DNA of 64,000 bases from Flavisphingopyxis soli (lineage in GTDB: Bacteria; Pseudomonadota; Alphaproteobacteria; Sphingomonadales; Sphingomonadaceae), in the NCBI RefSeq assembly GCF_007995095.1, contig NZ_VOPY01000003.1, positions 124,001-188,000 on the forward strand, written 5' to 3'. Below, piece after piece: positions 33,195-41,706 of the stretch (positions are counted from its first letter, which is position 1; each line of letters begins with the position of its first letter). Below the pieces are notes generated by a model. The model ran no database searches. It was not told the DNA's origin and was given only the letters and a program-made list of their open reading frames with translations. Made by a program: the position numbers and the translations under genes.

Positions 33195-34313
33195 ATGAAA
33201 GCGACAATCGAGCGTGCGACACTGCTGAAGAGCCTGGGCCATGTCCAGTCGGTGGTCGAGCGGCGCAATACCATTCCGATCCTGTCGAACGTCCTGATCG
33301 AAGCGCATGCCGACGGGTCGATCAAGCTGATGGCGACCGATCTCGATTTGCAGGTCGTCGAAACGATCGCCGCGCAGGTCGAAACGCCGGGCACGATCAC
33401 GGTGTCGGCGCACCTGTTGTTCGAAATCGCACGCAAGCTGAAGGAAGGCTCGCAGGTCCTGCTGTCGGCCGCCGATAGCAAGATGCTGGTCCAGTCGGGC
33501 CAGTCGCGGTTCAACCTGCCGACGCTGCCGCGCGACGATTTCCCGGTCATTGCCGAGGGCGACCTCGGCACCAATTTCGAACTGCCCGCGCAGACGCTGG
33601 TGCAGATCATCGACCGGACCAAGTTCGCGATCTCGACCGAGGAAACGCGCTATTACCTCAACGGTATCTTCCTCCACGTCGCCGATGACGACAGCGCCGG
33701 TCCGGTGCTCAAGGCAGCGGCAACCGACGGTCACCGGCTGGCGCGCGTCACCGTCCCGCGCCCCGATGGCGCCGAGGGCATGCCCGACGTCATCGTGCCG
33801 CGCAAATGCGTCGCCGAACTCAGGAAGTTGCTCGACGAGAGCGACGGCAATGTCGAGGTGAGCCTGTCGGCATCGAAGATTCGCTTCACGCTGGGCCATG
33901 CGATCCTGACGTCGAAGCTGATCGACGGGACCTTCCCCGATTACAATCGCGTCATCCCGACGGGCAACGACAAGCTGCTCAAGATCGATCCCAAGGCGTT
34001 CATGGAAGGCGTCGATCGCGTCGCCACGATCGCGTCGGAAAAGACCCGCGCGGTCAAGATGGCGGTCGACCATGGCAAGGTGACATTGTCGGTGACCAGC
34101 CCCGAGAACGGCACGGCATCCGAAGAGGTCCCCGGCGAATACACATCGGACAGCATCGAGATCGGTTTCAATGCGCGCTACCTGCTCGATATCCTCGCGC
34201 AGATCGAGGGCGATACGGTCGAGCTGCATCTCGCCGATGCTGCCGCGCCGACGCTGATCCGCGAAGGCGACAAGAACCCGGCGCTGTACGTACTGATGCC
34301 GATGCGGGTGTAA
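33195..34313 (+). CDS. dnaN: DNA polymerase III sliding clamp (beta subunit)
   Basis: A beta clamp of about 372 residues made of three similar domains. The start at 33195 (MKATIERATLLKSLGHVQSV) matches the usual N-terminus; an ATG three codons earlier (33186) is also in frame. Conserved segments VVERRNTIPILSNVLIEA, the domain-two DGHRLARVTVP and the ending DKNPALYVLMPMRV are seen. It tethers polymerase III to DNA. It is not accompanied by dnaA or recF, as is common in alphaproteobacteria. Confidence 0.97.
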   Translation: MKATIERATLLKSLGHVQSVVERRNTIPILSNVLIEAHADGSIKLMATDLDLQVVETIAAQVETPGTITVSAHLLFEIARKLKEGSQVLLSAADSKMLVQSGQSRFNLPTLPRDDFPVIAEGDLGTNFELPAQTLVQIIDRTKFAISTEETRYYLNGIFLHVADDDSAGPVLKAAATDGHRLARVTVPRPDGAEGMPDVIVPRKCVAELRKLLDESDGNVEVSLSASKIRFTLGHAILTSKLIDGTFPDYNRVIPTGNDKLLKIDPKAFMEGVDRVATIASEKTRAVKMAVDHGKVTLSVTSPENGTASEEVPGEYTSDSIEIGFNARYLLDILAQIEGDTVELHLADAAAPTLIREGDKNPALYVLMPMRV

Positions 34314-34317
34314 GGCG

Positions 34318-34686
34318 ATGCCGATGCTGCTGCGAACTGCTTCGATCGCCGCCACAATAGCGGTGGCATTGGGCGTGACGCCTGCCCAGGCCCAGCAATC
34401 GGTGACGCCTGCTGCACGTCAGGCGCTTGAGTGCGCTGCTTATTCGGCGATAAAGTCAGACCAGATGGAAGAAGCCGAAGCGGCGACCGGGCTTCAGTTC
34501 GCGATGACCTATTTCCTGGGGATCGCAATCGGTCGCCAGCCCGAGCTCGATATCGTCGAGACGTTCGATGCCACGCTGATCAACTTCGTCGCCGAACATA
34601 TTGATGAGATCGGTGAGCGCTGCCTGCCGCAGATCGACGAGATGGGCGACAACTTGTCCAAGGTCGGAAACGCGCTCGCTGAATAG
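34318..34686 (+). CDS. Hypothetical small secreted protein
   Basis: A 122-residue protein starting four bases after the dnaN stop. A signal peptide (RTASIAATIAVALGVTPAQAQQ) is followed by an all-helical mature region with two Cys (ALECAAY and GERCLPQ) that could form one disulfide. The acidic helix IVETFDATLINFVAEHIDEI is the longest conserved-looking segment. No family recognised. Its coupling to dnaN is probably positional. Confidence 0.7.
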   Translation: MPMLLRTASIAATIAVALGVTPAQAQQSVTPAARQALECAAYSAIKSDQMEEAEAATGLQFAMTYFLGIAIGRQPELDIVETFDATLINFVAEHIDEIGERCLPQIDEMGDNLSKVGNALAE

Positions 34687-34725
34687 AGGCTTTGCAGCCC
34701 AGCTCCGCGCCGAAACTTGCCGATT

Positions 34726-36111
34726 TTACTTCGCTGCTGCCGCGCTGACGCGCCAGACGATGTTGCTGACGTCGTCGGTGACGAGCAGGCTGCCGTCCTT
34801 GGCGATCTTGACGTCGGTCGGGCGTCCATGGGCTTCGCCACCCTTGTCGCCGAGAAAACCGGTCAGGACGTCGACGGGCTTGGCTTCGGCCGGGCGACCG
34901 TTGGCGCCGAACTTGACGAACACGACCTTGTAGCCCGCCGCGGGTTCGCGGTTCCACGAACCGTGCAGCGCGATGAAGGCGCCGTTGGTCCATCTGTCGC
35001 CGAGCCGTGCGCCCTGCGCGAAGGTCAGGCCGAGCGGCGCGACGTGGCTGCCGAGACCGTAAGCGGGGCGCTTGGTGTACTGGCGCATGTCCGAGGGCGC
35101 TTCGTCGCTGATCCGCTTGTCGAAATAGCCGCCCCAATAATACCAGGGCCAGCCGTAGAAATCGCCCTCGACGACGTCGGTGAGATAGTCGGGGACGAGA
35201 TCGGAGCCAAGCTGATCGCGTTCGTTGACGACGACCCACATATTGTCGGTGCCGGGCAGCCAGGCGATGCCGACGGGGTTGCGCATGCCCGAGGCATAGG
35301 GCCGCCATTTGCCCGTCGCGACGTCGACCTCAAGCACCGCAGCGCGGCAGAAGACCGGCGGGAAGCCCTTTTCCCAGATGCATTTCTCATTCTCGACGCC
35401 GCCTTCGCCATAGTTGCTGTTCGATCCGACGGTGACGTAGAGTTTCGACCCGTCGGAGCTGGCGAGCAGGTTCTTGGTCCAGTGGTAATTGGGCGCCTTG
35501 GCGGGCAGCCCGACGACGCGTCGGCCCTTGGCCGTGACCTTGGTCTCTCCCGCGACATAAGGGAAGGCGAGGATCGCGTCGGTATTGGCGACGTAGAGCG
35601 TGTCGCCGACCAGCGCCATGCCGAACGGCGAGTTGAGCCCGGTGATATAGGGGAGCTTGAGATCGGCGGCGCCGTCGCCATCGACGTCGCGCAGCAGTGT
35701 GATACGGTTGGCGCTGGGCACGCCGGCGCCTGCCTTGGCCATCAGCCGCGACATGATCCAGCCGGTGATGCCCGAGGTGTCACTTGGCGCCTTGTTGGTT
35801 TCGGCAACCAGCACGTCGCCATTGGGCAGGACAAGCATCGAGCGCGGATGGTCGAGGTCGTCGGCAAAGCGCCTTACCGTCAGGCCTGGCGCGGCAACGG
35901 GCTTTTCGCCGTCGGGCCAGCCCGAAATCTTGGCAATGTTGACCGTCGGCACAGTCTCGGGCCGTGGATCGTTGAGCGCGGCCTCGGCGGGTACGCGCCC
36001 GCTCAGTTGATCGGTGGTAAATCGCGCGACATCCGGCCGCGTCAGGTACCAGACGAGCAGGACCAGGCCAAGGACGACCAGGACTAGAATGATGCGCCAG
36101 CGCTTTTTCAT
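34726..36111 (-). CDS. PQQ-dependent sugar (sorbosone-type) dehydrogenase-like protein, membrane-anchored
   Basis: A 461-residue protein of the YliI/sorbosone dehydrogenase class. An N-terminal helix (RIILVLVVLGLVLLVWYL) anchors it facing the periplasm. The six-bladed propeller has VRRFADDLDHPRSMLVLPNGDVLVAETN, HWTKNLLASSDGSKLYVTVGSN, RNPVGIAWLPGTDNMWVVVNERD and LVTDDVSNIVWRVSA blocks, which contain the PQQ and catalytic His positions. A paralogue with the same block order occurs at 41703, making two such enzymes in the window. The substrate is not predicted. Confidence 0.9.
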   Translation of the reverse strand: MKKRWRIILVLVVLGLVLLVWYLTRPDVARFTTDQLSGRVPAEAALNDPRPETVPTVNIAKISGWPDGEKPVAAPGLTVRRFADDLDHPRSMLVLPNGDVLVAETNKAPSDTSGITGWIMSRLMAKAGAGVPSANRITLLRDVDGDGAADLKLPYITGLNSPFGMALVGDTLYVANTDAILAFPYVAGETKVTAKGRRVVGLPAKAPNYHWTKNLLASSDGSKLYVTVGSNSNYGEGGVENEKCIWEKGFPPVFCRAAVLEVDVATGKWRPYASGMRNPVGIAWLPGTDNMWVVVNERDQLGSDLVPDYLTDVVEGDFYGWPWYYWGGYFDKRISDEAPSDMRQYTKRPAYGLGSHVAPLGLTFAQGARLGDRWTNGAFIALHGSWNREPAAGYKVVFVKFGANGRPAEAKPVDVLTGFLGDKGGEAHGRPTDVKIAKDGSLLVTDDVSNIVWRVSAAAAK

Positions 36112-36191
36112 AGGGTCAAAATCCCGTTACTGCATCGTGTCGTCATAGTGTGGCGAGGGCATGCGCGGCTGGCAACCGAAGACTCGCGCGC

Positions 36192-36401
36192 TCAATCGCG
36201 ATCGCGCGACAGCCGATCGACGGCCCAGACGACCAGCGCAGCGATGATACCCGCCGCAAGGCCGGCAAGCAGGCCGATCACCGGCTGGCCTTTTTCGCCG
36301 CCGATCCAGGCACCGACGATGGGAAGCACGGCGATGAAGATGCCGCCTGCCATCGGGCTGGGCGTGGTGCGACGGGGCGGGGGAGGTGGCGATGCGATCA
36401 T
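36192..36401 (-). CDS. Hypothetical small membrane protein
   Basis: A protein of about 69 residues if the ATG at 36401 is used (MIASPPPPPRRTTPSPM); the frame is open up to an ATG at 36515. Two helices, GIFIAVLPIVGAWIGG and GLLAGLAAGIIAALVVWAVDRL, follow a Pro-rich N-terminus. No function is apparent. No strong ribosome site marks either start. Confidence 0.55.
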   Translation of the reverse strand: MIASPPPPPRRTTPSPMAGGIFIAVLPIVGAWIGGEKGQPVIGLLAGLAAGIIAALVVWAVDRLSRDRD

Positions 36402-36562
36402 GAGCACGGTTCTGGCAGGTCGCGGGCGCCGTGGGAAGGGGGGCATTGGCCGGGCGAGATCGATCGGCATTATCCCTAACGCGCCGTTGACCGTGGCCCT
36501 AGACGGCTTGGTCACCGCGCCACGCTATTCGGGTGCCGCTGCCCCTCCTGCAAGGTGAACCG

Positions 36563-36787
36563 ATGAATCCTGAAGGCGTGACCTTTGCCGCGATCCATGA
36601 CCGGCGCGCGTTCGACGACGCGTCAGAGCTGATCGAAACATTCGGCGACCATGCCGCTTACGAGGCCGCGGCGCGTGCCGCGCGCAGCCGCGATCTGGGC
36701 AATCACATCCATTTCTGTCGCTGGCGCGAGGTCGAGCGGGTGATTGCCATGCTGGGCGACACCGACACCGTCGGCCGCATCCACTAA
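36563..36787 (+). CDS. Small conserved-looking hypothetical protein
   Basis: A 74-residue protein starting at ATG 36563 behind AAGGTGA. It begins MNPEGVTFAAIHDRRAFDDA and ends with HFCRWREVERVIAMLGDTD...GRIH. The motif HFCRWREVERVI resembles short proteins common in sphingomonads of unknown role. It is soluble, helix-rich and has a single Cys. Convergent with the MarR gene. Confidence 0.68.
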   Translation: MNPEGVTFAAIHDRRAFDDASELIETFGDHAAYEAAARAARSRDLGNHIHFCRWREVERVIAMLGDTDTVGRIH

Positions 36788-36814
36788 ATCTGGCTTTGGG
36801 GCCTGCTCAGGGGT

Positions 36815-37228
36815 TCAGGCGATGCGGCGTTCGAACGACGATGCCTGCTGCAACGGTCCCGACGCGGGCGACCGATTGGCAAGCGCGCCGGTGCGCGGCG
36901 CGGGATCGGGCTGGCTGCGTTCGATCAGTGCCTGGAAGCGCTCGAGGAACCGCCCACCACGCTCGGTCACCGAGATGAAGATATTGCGCTTGTCGGCTTC
37001 GTCGCGCTGACGGCGCAGGAAGCCCAGTGAGGCGAGCTTGTTGAGCGCGCGGGTCACGACGGGTTTCGACACGGTGAGACGCGAGGCGAGACCGCGCACG
37101 GTATGCGGCCCCTGCGTCTGCCCCACGAGCAGGAGGATGGCCATCTGGCGGTTGGTCAGGTCTGGATCGCCCGAGCGGACATACCCGACCAGCGTACCCA
37201 TCCATTTTTCAAGCCAATCGTGAGCCAC
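36815..37228 (-). CDS. MarR-family transcriptional regulator
   Basis: A 137-residue winged-helix protein. The GTG at 37228 (VAHDWLEKWMGTLVG) has GGGAG seven bases upstream and is preferred to longer in-frame ATGs that would overlap the 22-bp tandem repeat. The core is LTNRQMAILLLVGQTQGPHTVRGLASRLTVSKPVVTRALNKL, followed by the wing GFLRRQRDEADKRNIFISVTERG. Its C-terminus has a Pro/Arg-rich tail. It would act as a homodimeric repressor near its own promoter; the ligand is unknown. Confidence 0.88.
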   Translation of the reverse strand: MAHDWLEKWMGTLVGYVRSGDPDLTNRQMAILLLVGQTQGPHTVRGLASRLTVSKPVVTRALNKLASLGFLRRQRDEADKRNIFISVTERGGRFLERFQALIERSQPDPAPRTGALANRSPASGPLQQASSFERRIA

Positions 37229-37268
37229 AAATGCTCCCTTTCGAAAAAACAGTCGTTCAGCAGACAAT

Positions 37269-37312
37269 GCGCTGGGCAAGTCGCGATAGGGCGCTGGGCA
37301 AGTCGCGATAGG
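37269..37312. repeat. Two perfect tandem 22-bp repeats upstream of the MarR gene
   Basis: The 22-base unit GCGCTGGGCAAGTCGCGATA plus GG occurs twice without a mismatch, head to tail. It lies 41 bases upstream of the MarR start codon, in the right place for paired operators. The spacing is two helical turns. Confidence 0.9.
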
Positions 37313-37393
37313 ATCGCCTGTTCTGGGGGTAACGCGCGACTTGGCTTTGGGTTGCACGGGTCAATCGGCGTTGGGGAGATTTCCGCCTCGGCC

Positions 37394-38794
37394 CTAGTCG
37401 CGCGGATAGCGCGCGTTGAGCATTGCCCATGCCGCACGCAGGCCGAGCGCTGCGCCGCCCTTGGGGCGTCCCGGCTTGGCCACCGGTTGCCAGGCGAAGG
37501 TGTCGAAATGCGCCCAGGCGATGTCTTCGCCGACGAACTTCTTGAGGAACAGCGCGGCGGTTACCGAGCCGGCGAAGCCGCCTTCTGTCGCGTTCGAGAT
37601 GTCGGCGATATCCGACGAGAGCATCTCGGCATAACCGTCCCAAAGCGGCATCCGCCAGCACGGATCGTCGTGATCGGTTCCGCCGGCGAGCAGGTCGTTG
37701 GCGAGCGTATCGTCGTCGCAGAACAGATTGGGCAGGTCGGGCCCGAGCGCGACGCGTGCGGCGCCGGTCAGCGTCGCGAAATCGATCATCAACTCGGGAC
37801 TGTCTTCGCTCGCGCGGGTGAGTGCATCGCCGAGCACGAGCCGCCCCTCGGCGTCGGTATTCCCGATCTCGACGGTCAGCCCCTTGCGGCTCGTCAGAAT
37901 ATCGCCCGGCCGGAAGGCATCTTCGGAGATCGCGTTCTCGACCGCCGCGACAAGCATGTGGAGCCGGACGGGAAGGCGTGCTTCGATAATCATCTCGGCG
38001 AGCGCGAGCGCATGAGCTGCGCCGCCCATGTCCTTTTTCATCAGCCGCATGCCACTCGCGCCCTTGATATCGAGCCCGCCCGAATCGAAGGTCACGCCCT
38101 TGCCGACGATCGCGACGCGCGGATGCTTGGGATTGCCCCATTCGATTTCGATGAGGCGGGGCGCGTGCCTTTTGCCAGCCGCGCGACCGACCGCGTGGAT
38201 CATCGGATAGTGTTTGGCGAGATCGCTGTCGGCGGTGACGGTGAGATCGGCATCGTGCGCCTTGGCGATGCGCCTGGCGACCGCCTCTAGGTCGGCTGGC
38301 CCCATGTCGGCAGCGGGCGTGTTGACAAGATCGCGGACGAGCGCGGTCGCCTTTGCCTCGCGGGCGATGCCGGCGACCTTGCCGGGCTCTGAGGTCAGCA
38401 GGACGCGCGCGCCGAGATCGGCCTTGTCGTCGGGTTTCTTGTAGCGGTCGAAGCGATGTTGCGCGATCATCCAGCCGAACGGTGCCGGTCCGGGCGTGCC
38501 GTTGGCGAGGCGATAGGTGCCAGCGGGCAGCGCGGTCGGCAGCTTGGCCAGGCACCAGCTCGACAGGCTGTCGACATTGGCAACGACGGTGACGACCGCC
38601 CAGTCATCGTGCTTTTCGCCGGGCAGGATCGCGTTGGCATAGCCCTTGGGCTGCAATTGCTGCGCGGCGAGCGCGGCGCGGACGCGCGGCGGCTGATCCT
38701 TGAGCCAGCCGTCATAGGTCTTTTCATCGACGATGTGGATCAGGTGCGCGTCTTCGCCCTTGTCGGGGCGAACGAGTTCGTTGAATTCGGTCAT
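37394..38794 (-). CDS. M17-family leucyl aminopeptidase
   Basis: A 466-residue cytosolic aminopeptidase. The catalytic domain has IVGKGVTFDSGGLDIKGASG and LMKKDMGGAAHALA with the metal-binding Lys/Asp residues, and NTDAEGRLVLGDALT with the signature of the family. The N-terminal macro-like domain is variable. Enzymes of this family release N-terminal residues from short peptides. It stands alone, convergent with neither neighbour. Confidence 0.93.
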   Translation of the reverse strand: MTEFNELVRPDKGEDAHLIHIVDEKTYDGWLKDQPPRVRAALAAQQLQPKGYANAILPGEKHDDWAVVTVVANVDSLSSWCLAKLPTALPAGTYRLANGTPGPAPFGWMIAQHRFDRYKKPDDKADLGARVLLTSEPGKVAGIAREAKATALVRDLVNTPAADMGPADLEAVARRIAKAHDADLTVTADSDLAKHYPMIHAVGRAAGKRHAPRLIEIEWGNPKHPRVAIVGKGVTFDSGGLDIKGASGMRLMKKDMGGAAHALALAEMIIEARLPVRLHMLVAAVENAISEDAFRPGDILTSRKGLTVEIGNTDAEGRLVLGDALTRASEDSPELMIDFATLTGAARVALGPDLPNLFCDDDTLANDLLAGGTDHDDPCWRMPLWDGYAEMLSSDIADISNATEGGFAGSVTAALFLKKFVGEDIAWAHFDTFAWQPVAKPGRPKGGAALGLRAAWAMLNARYPRD

Positions 38795-38862
38795 GTTCGG
38801 AACTGATAGGGATTCTCGCCGATTTGTCTAATGGCGAACCATGGCCTGAAAGGATTTTTGCG

Positions 38863-39678
38863 ATGAGACCGTTCGTAATCACGCTGTCGCTGGCCATTCT
38901 GCTGGCCGGGTGCAATGCCGAGCCGGCGCGGGTTGGGGGCAATGAAGTCGACGCGCAGGCGGGGGCGTCGGCCACGCCAGTCGCGCCCGAGCCGCCTGCT
39001 CCCGCCGCGACTGGCGCCAGCGCGGTCAAGATTGCGAACGACGATTTCGCGTTCGATTACAGCTATCCCGCCGAGGCGGCGGCGATCCCGGCACTTGCGA
39101 AACGCCTCGACGCCGAGCGCGACACCGCGTTGGCCCAGCTCAAGCGCGAAACCGCGAGCGCGCGCAAGGGAGCGCAGACCGGCGATTTTCCCTATCGCGC
39201 CTATGACTATCAGAAGGAATGGCAGCGGGTTGCCGACATCCCCGGTTGGCTGAGCCTGTCGGCGAGCCTCTACACCTTCACCGGCGGCGCGCATGGCATG
39301 ACGGTCTATGACGCGCTGCTGTGGGACAAGTCGGCGGGCGCGGCGATCGATCCGACCGATGCGTTCGAGTCGAAAGCCGCCATCGACGGGGCGATCAAGG
39401 CGCCGTTTTGCAAGGCGCTCAATGCGCAGCGGACCAAGAAGCGTGGCGGTCCGATCGGCGACGAGACCGCGATGTTCAACGAGTGCATCGACCCGTCGCC
39501 CTATCCGATCCTGTTCGGTTCATCGAACAGGCGCAGCTTCGACCGCATCACCGTGATGGTGCCGCCTTATGAAGCGGGGCCCTATGCCGAAGGAACATAC
39601 GAAGTCGATTTGCCCGTGACGGCGGCGCTGATCGCTGCGCTCAAGCCGCGTTTTCGACCGGCGTTTTCGGTGAAGTGA
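38863..39678 (+). CDS. DUF4163/RsiV-type lipoprotein
   Basis: A protein of about 271 residues starting at 38863, where the lipobox LLAGC directly follows a short hydrophobic leader (VITLSLAILLAGC). A Pro/Ala spacer leads to the domain with FDYSYPAEAAAIPALAKRLDA, SASLYTFTGGAHGMTVYDALLWD and the ending PVTAALIAALKPRFR, which fits the DUF4163 plus DUF3298 (RsiV-like) arrangement. It is anchored in the envelope; RsiV relatives bind lysozyme, but this one has no anti-sigma part. Its last 38 bases overlap the convergent monooxygenase gene. Confidence 0.85.
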   Translation: MRPFVITLSLAILLAGCNAEPARVGGNEVDAQAGASATPVAPEPPAPAATGASAVKIANDDFAFDYSYPAEAAAIPALAKRLDAERDTALAQLKRETASARKGAQTGDFPYRAYDYQKEWQRVADIPGWLSLSASLYTFTGGAHGMTVYDALLWDKSAGAAIDPTDAFESKAAIDGAIKAPFCKALNAQRTKKRGGPIGDETAMFNECIDPSPYPILFGSSNRRSFDRITVMVPPYEAGPYAEGTYEVDLPVTAALIAALKPRFRPAFSVK

Positions 39679-41143
39679 AGGCGATGACGCCGTCTTCGAC
39701 CGGGTCCTTGCGCAGGATCTTGCGGTCGAGCGGATAGTTCTGGTTGAGCTTCCACGGCATGCGGTCACCCTGTTTGGGGAGGTAATCGAGCGCGCGGGTG
39801 ACGTAGCCGCTCGAAAAGTCGAGCATCGCTTCGGGCTTGATATCGCTGCTGGCGATCGGCGTCGCGACGCGCGCGCCCTTGGCGTCCATACAGTTGAGCA
39901 GGCGGCCGATATATTCGCTCGTGAGGTCGGCCTTCAGCGTCCAGCTGGCGTTGGTATAGCCGAAGGTGATCGCGAAATTGGGCACGCCTGAAAACATCAC
40001 GCCCTTGTAGTTGAAGGTCTTGGCGAAATCGATCGGCGCGCCGTCGAGCGAAAAGTCTGCGCCGCCGCCGACCTGAAGCCTGAGGCCCGTCGCGGTGACG
40101 ATGATGTCGGCGGGCAGCAGGTCGCCCGACGACAAGCGAATGCCGTCCGCCTCGAAATGTTCGATCGTGTCGGTGACGACGTCGGCCTTGCCCGCCTTGA
40201 TTGCTTCGAACAGGTCGCCGTCGGGGATCAGGCACAATCGCTGGTCCCACGGATTGTAGGTCGGGGTGAAGTGTGCGGCGGCGGTGTCGTGGCCGATTGC
40301 CTCGCCGACCCATTTGACGAGCGTCGCCTTGACCTTGGCAGGCTTGGCGCGCGCGCGGCGGAAGAAGAAGCGGCCGAGCGTGACGTTCTTCCACCGTGTC
40401 AGCGCGTAGGCCGCGCGGGCCGGGAGGATCTTGCGCAAGCCGTTGGCGATCGCGTCGGCGCCGGGGCGGCTGACGACATAGGTCGGCGAGCGTTGCAGCA
40501 TCGTCACCCTGGCGGCGGTCTTGGCCATTTCGGGGACGATCGTGACCGCGGTTGCGCCCGATCCGATGACGACGACGCGCTTGCCGGTATAATTAAGATC
40601 CTCGGGCCAGAATTGCGGGTGGACGACCGGACCGGCGAAATCGGCGCGCCCGGCAAAGCCCGCGTCATACGGATTTTCGTAATCGTAATAGCCCGAGCAC
40701 ATGAAGAGGAAATTGGCGCGGATGCGATGTTCGCCGCCGTCGCCATCGCGCGCGGTGACGGTCCACAGCGCCTCGGCGCTCGACCAGTCGGCGGCGACGA
40801 CCTTGCGATCGAAGGCGATGCGTTGGTCGATGCCATGGTCGCGCGCGGTGGCACGGACATAGTCGCGGATCGACGGGCCGTCGGCGATCGCCTTGTCACC
40901 GACCCACGGGCGAAACGCGTAACCGAGCGTGTGCATGTCGCTGTCCGAGCGGACGCCGGGATAGCGGAACAGGTCCCACGTCCCGCCGATCGCATCGCGC
41001 GCTTCCCAGATCGCGTAGCTTTTTTGCGGGCAATCGCGGCCGAGATGGACCGCCGCGCCGATTCCCGACAGGCCGGCGCCGACGATCAGGACGTCGACAT
41101 AGTCGGTATGGGACGAGGAGCGAGCTTGGGCCGGGGCGTTCAT
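39641..41143 (-). CDS. Flavin-containing (Baeyer-Villiger-type) monooxygenase
   Basis: A 500-residue FAD/NADPH enzyme; the start at 41143 (MNAPAQARSSSH) is chosen over an ATG at 41197. It has the FAD fingerprint GAGLSGIGAAVHL, a second Rossmann motif GSGATAVTIVPEMA, and FAGPVVHPQFWP, which equals the FxGxxxHxxxWP Baeyer-Villiger signature. Such enzymes oxidise ketones to esters or lactones, or attack heteroatoms. Its 3' end overlaps the convergent lipoprotein gene by 38 bases. The substrate is unknown. Confidence 0.92.
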   Translation of the reverse strand: MNAPAQARSSSHTDYVDVLIVGAGLSGIGAAVHLGRDCPQKSYAIWEARDAIGGTWDLFRYPGVRSDSDMHTLGYAFRPWVGDKAIADGPSIRDYVRATARDHGIDQRIAFDRKVVAADWSSAEALWTVTARDGDGGEHRIRANFLFMCSGYYDYENPYDAGFAGRADFAGPVVHPQFWPEDLNYTGKRVVVIGSGATAVTIVPEMAKTAARVTMLQRSPTYVVSRPGADAIANGLRKILPARAAYALTRWKNVTLGRFFFRRARAKPAKVKATLVKWVGEAIGHDTAAAHFTPTYNPWDQRLCLIPDGDLFEAIKAGKADVVTDTIEHFEADGIRLSSGDLLPADIIVTATGLRLQVGGGADFSLDGAPIDFAKTFNYKGVMFSGVPNFAITFGYTNASWTLKADLTSEYIGRLLNCMDAKGARVATPIASSDIKPEAMLDFSSGYVTRALDYLPKQGDRMPWKLNQNYPLDRKILRKDPVEDGVIAFTSPKTPVENAA

Positions 41144-41256
41144 GGCGGCGAGCTTATTGACACTGGTGCAAATTGCAATCGTTTCGCTCGCAACCAAATG
41201 CGCGGTGTTTCGTAGTATTACCGAAACCGAGGTCTGTGACAGAAAAGGTGGAGGCT

Positions 41257-41706
41257 ATGGAACGTGACACGATGCGACCCAGATTGGCGATCGGGGGCGT
41301 GCCGCTGCACGCGATGATCGTGCCCTTTCCGATTGCGTGCTTTGTCGGTGCAATGATTACCGACATCATCTATGCGCAGACTGCCGAGATCCAGTGGGCG
41401 AATTTTTCGGCGTGGCTGCTCGCCTTTGGCTGTTTCATGGGCGGCATCGCCGCGCTCGGCGGGCTGATCGACTATTTCGGTAATGCCAAGGCGGCGCGCC
41501 CCGCGATCGGCCTGTGGCACGGCATCATCAATATCTTCGTGTTGCTGCTCGGCCTGCTCAACAGCTTCGTTCATGCGCGCGACGGCTGGACGTCGGTCGT
41601 GCCGACGGGGCTGACGCTGTCGGTGATTACCGTGTTGCTGCTGACCGTTTCGGGCTTTCTTGGCCACCGCATGGCCTACACGCATATCGGGAGGACCGTA
41701 CGATGA
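41257..41706 (+). CDS. DUF2231 membrane protein coupled to the sugar dehydrogenase
   Basis: A 149-residue inner-membrane protein with four helices; the start at 41257 follows GGAGG. The conserved G.PLHAMIVPFPIACF segment is the DUF2231 signature with its HP-like motif in the first helix, and a second His occurs in GLWHGIINIFV. DUF2231 proteins may bind haem and often accompany periplasmic dehydrogenases of this kind. The ATGA overlap with the next gene shows translational coupling, making an electron-transfer partnership plausible. Confidence 0.85.
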   Translation: MERDTMRPRLAIGGVPLHAMIVPFPIACFVGAMITDIIYAQTAEIQWANFSAWLLAFGCFMGGIAALGGLIDYFGNAKAARPAIGLWHGIINIFVLLLGLLNSFVHARDGWTSVVPTGLTLSVITVLLLTVSGFLGHRMAYTHIGRTVR

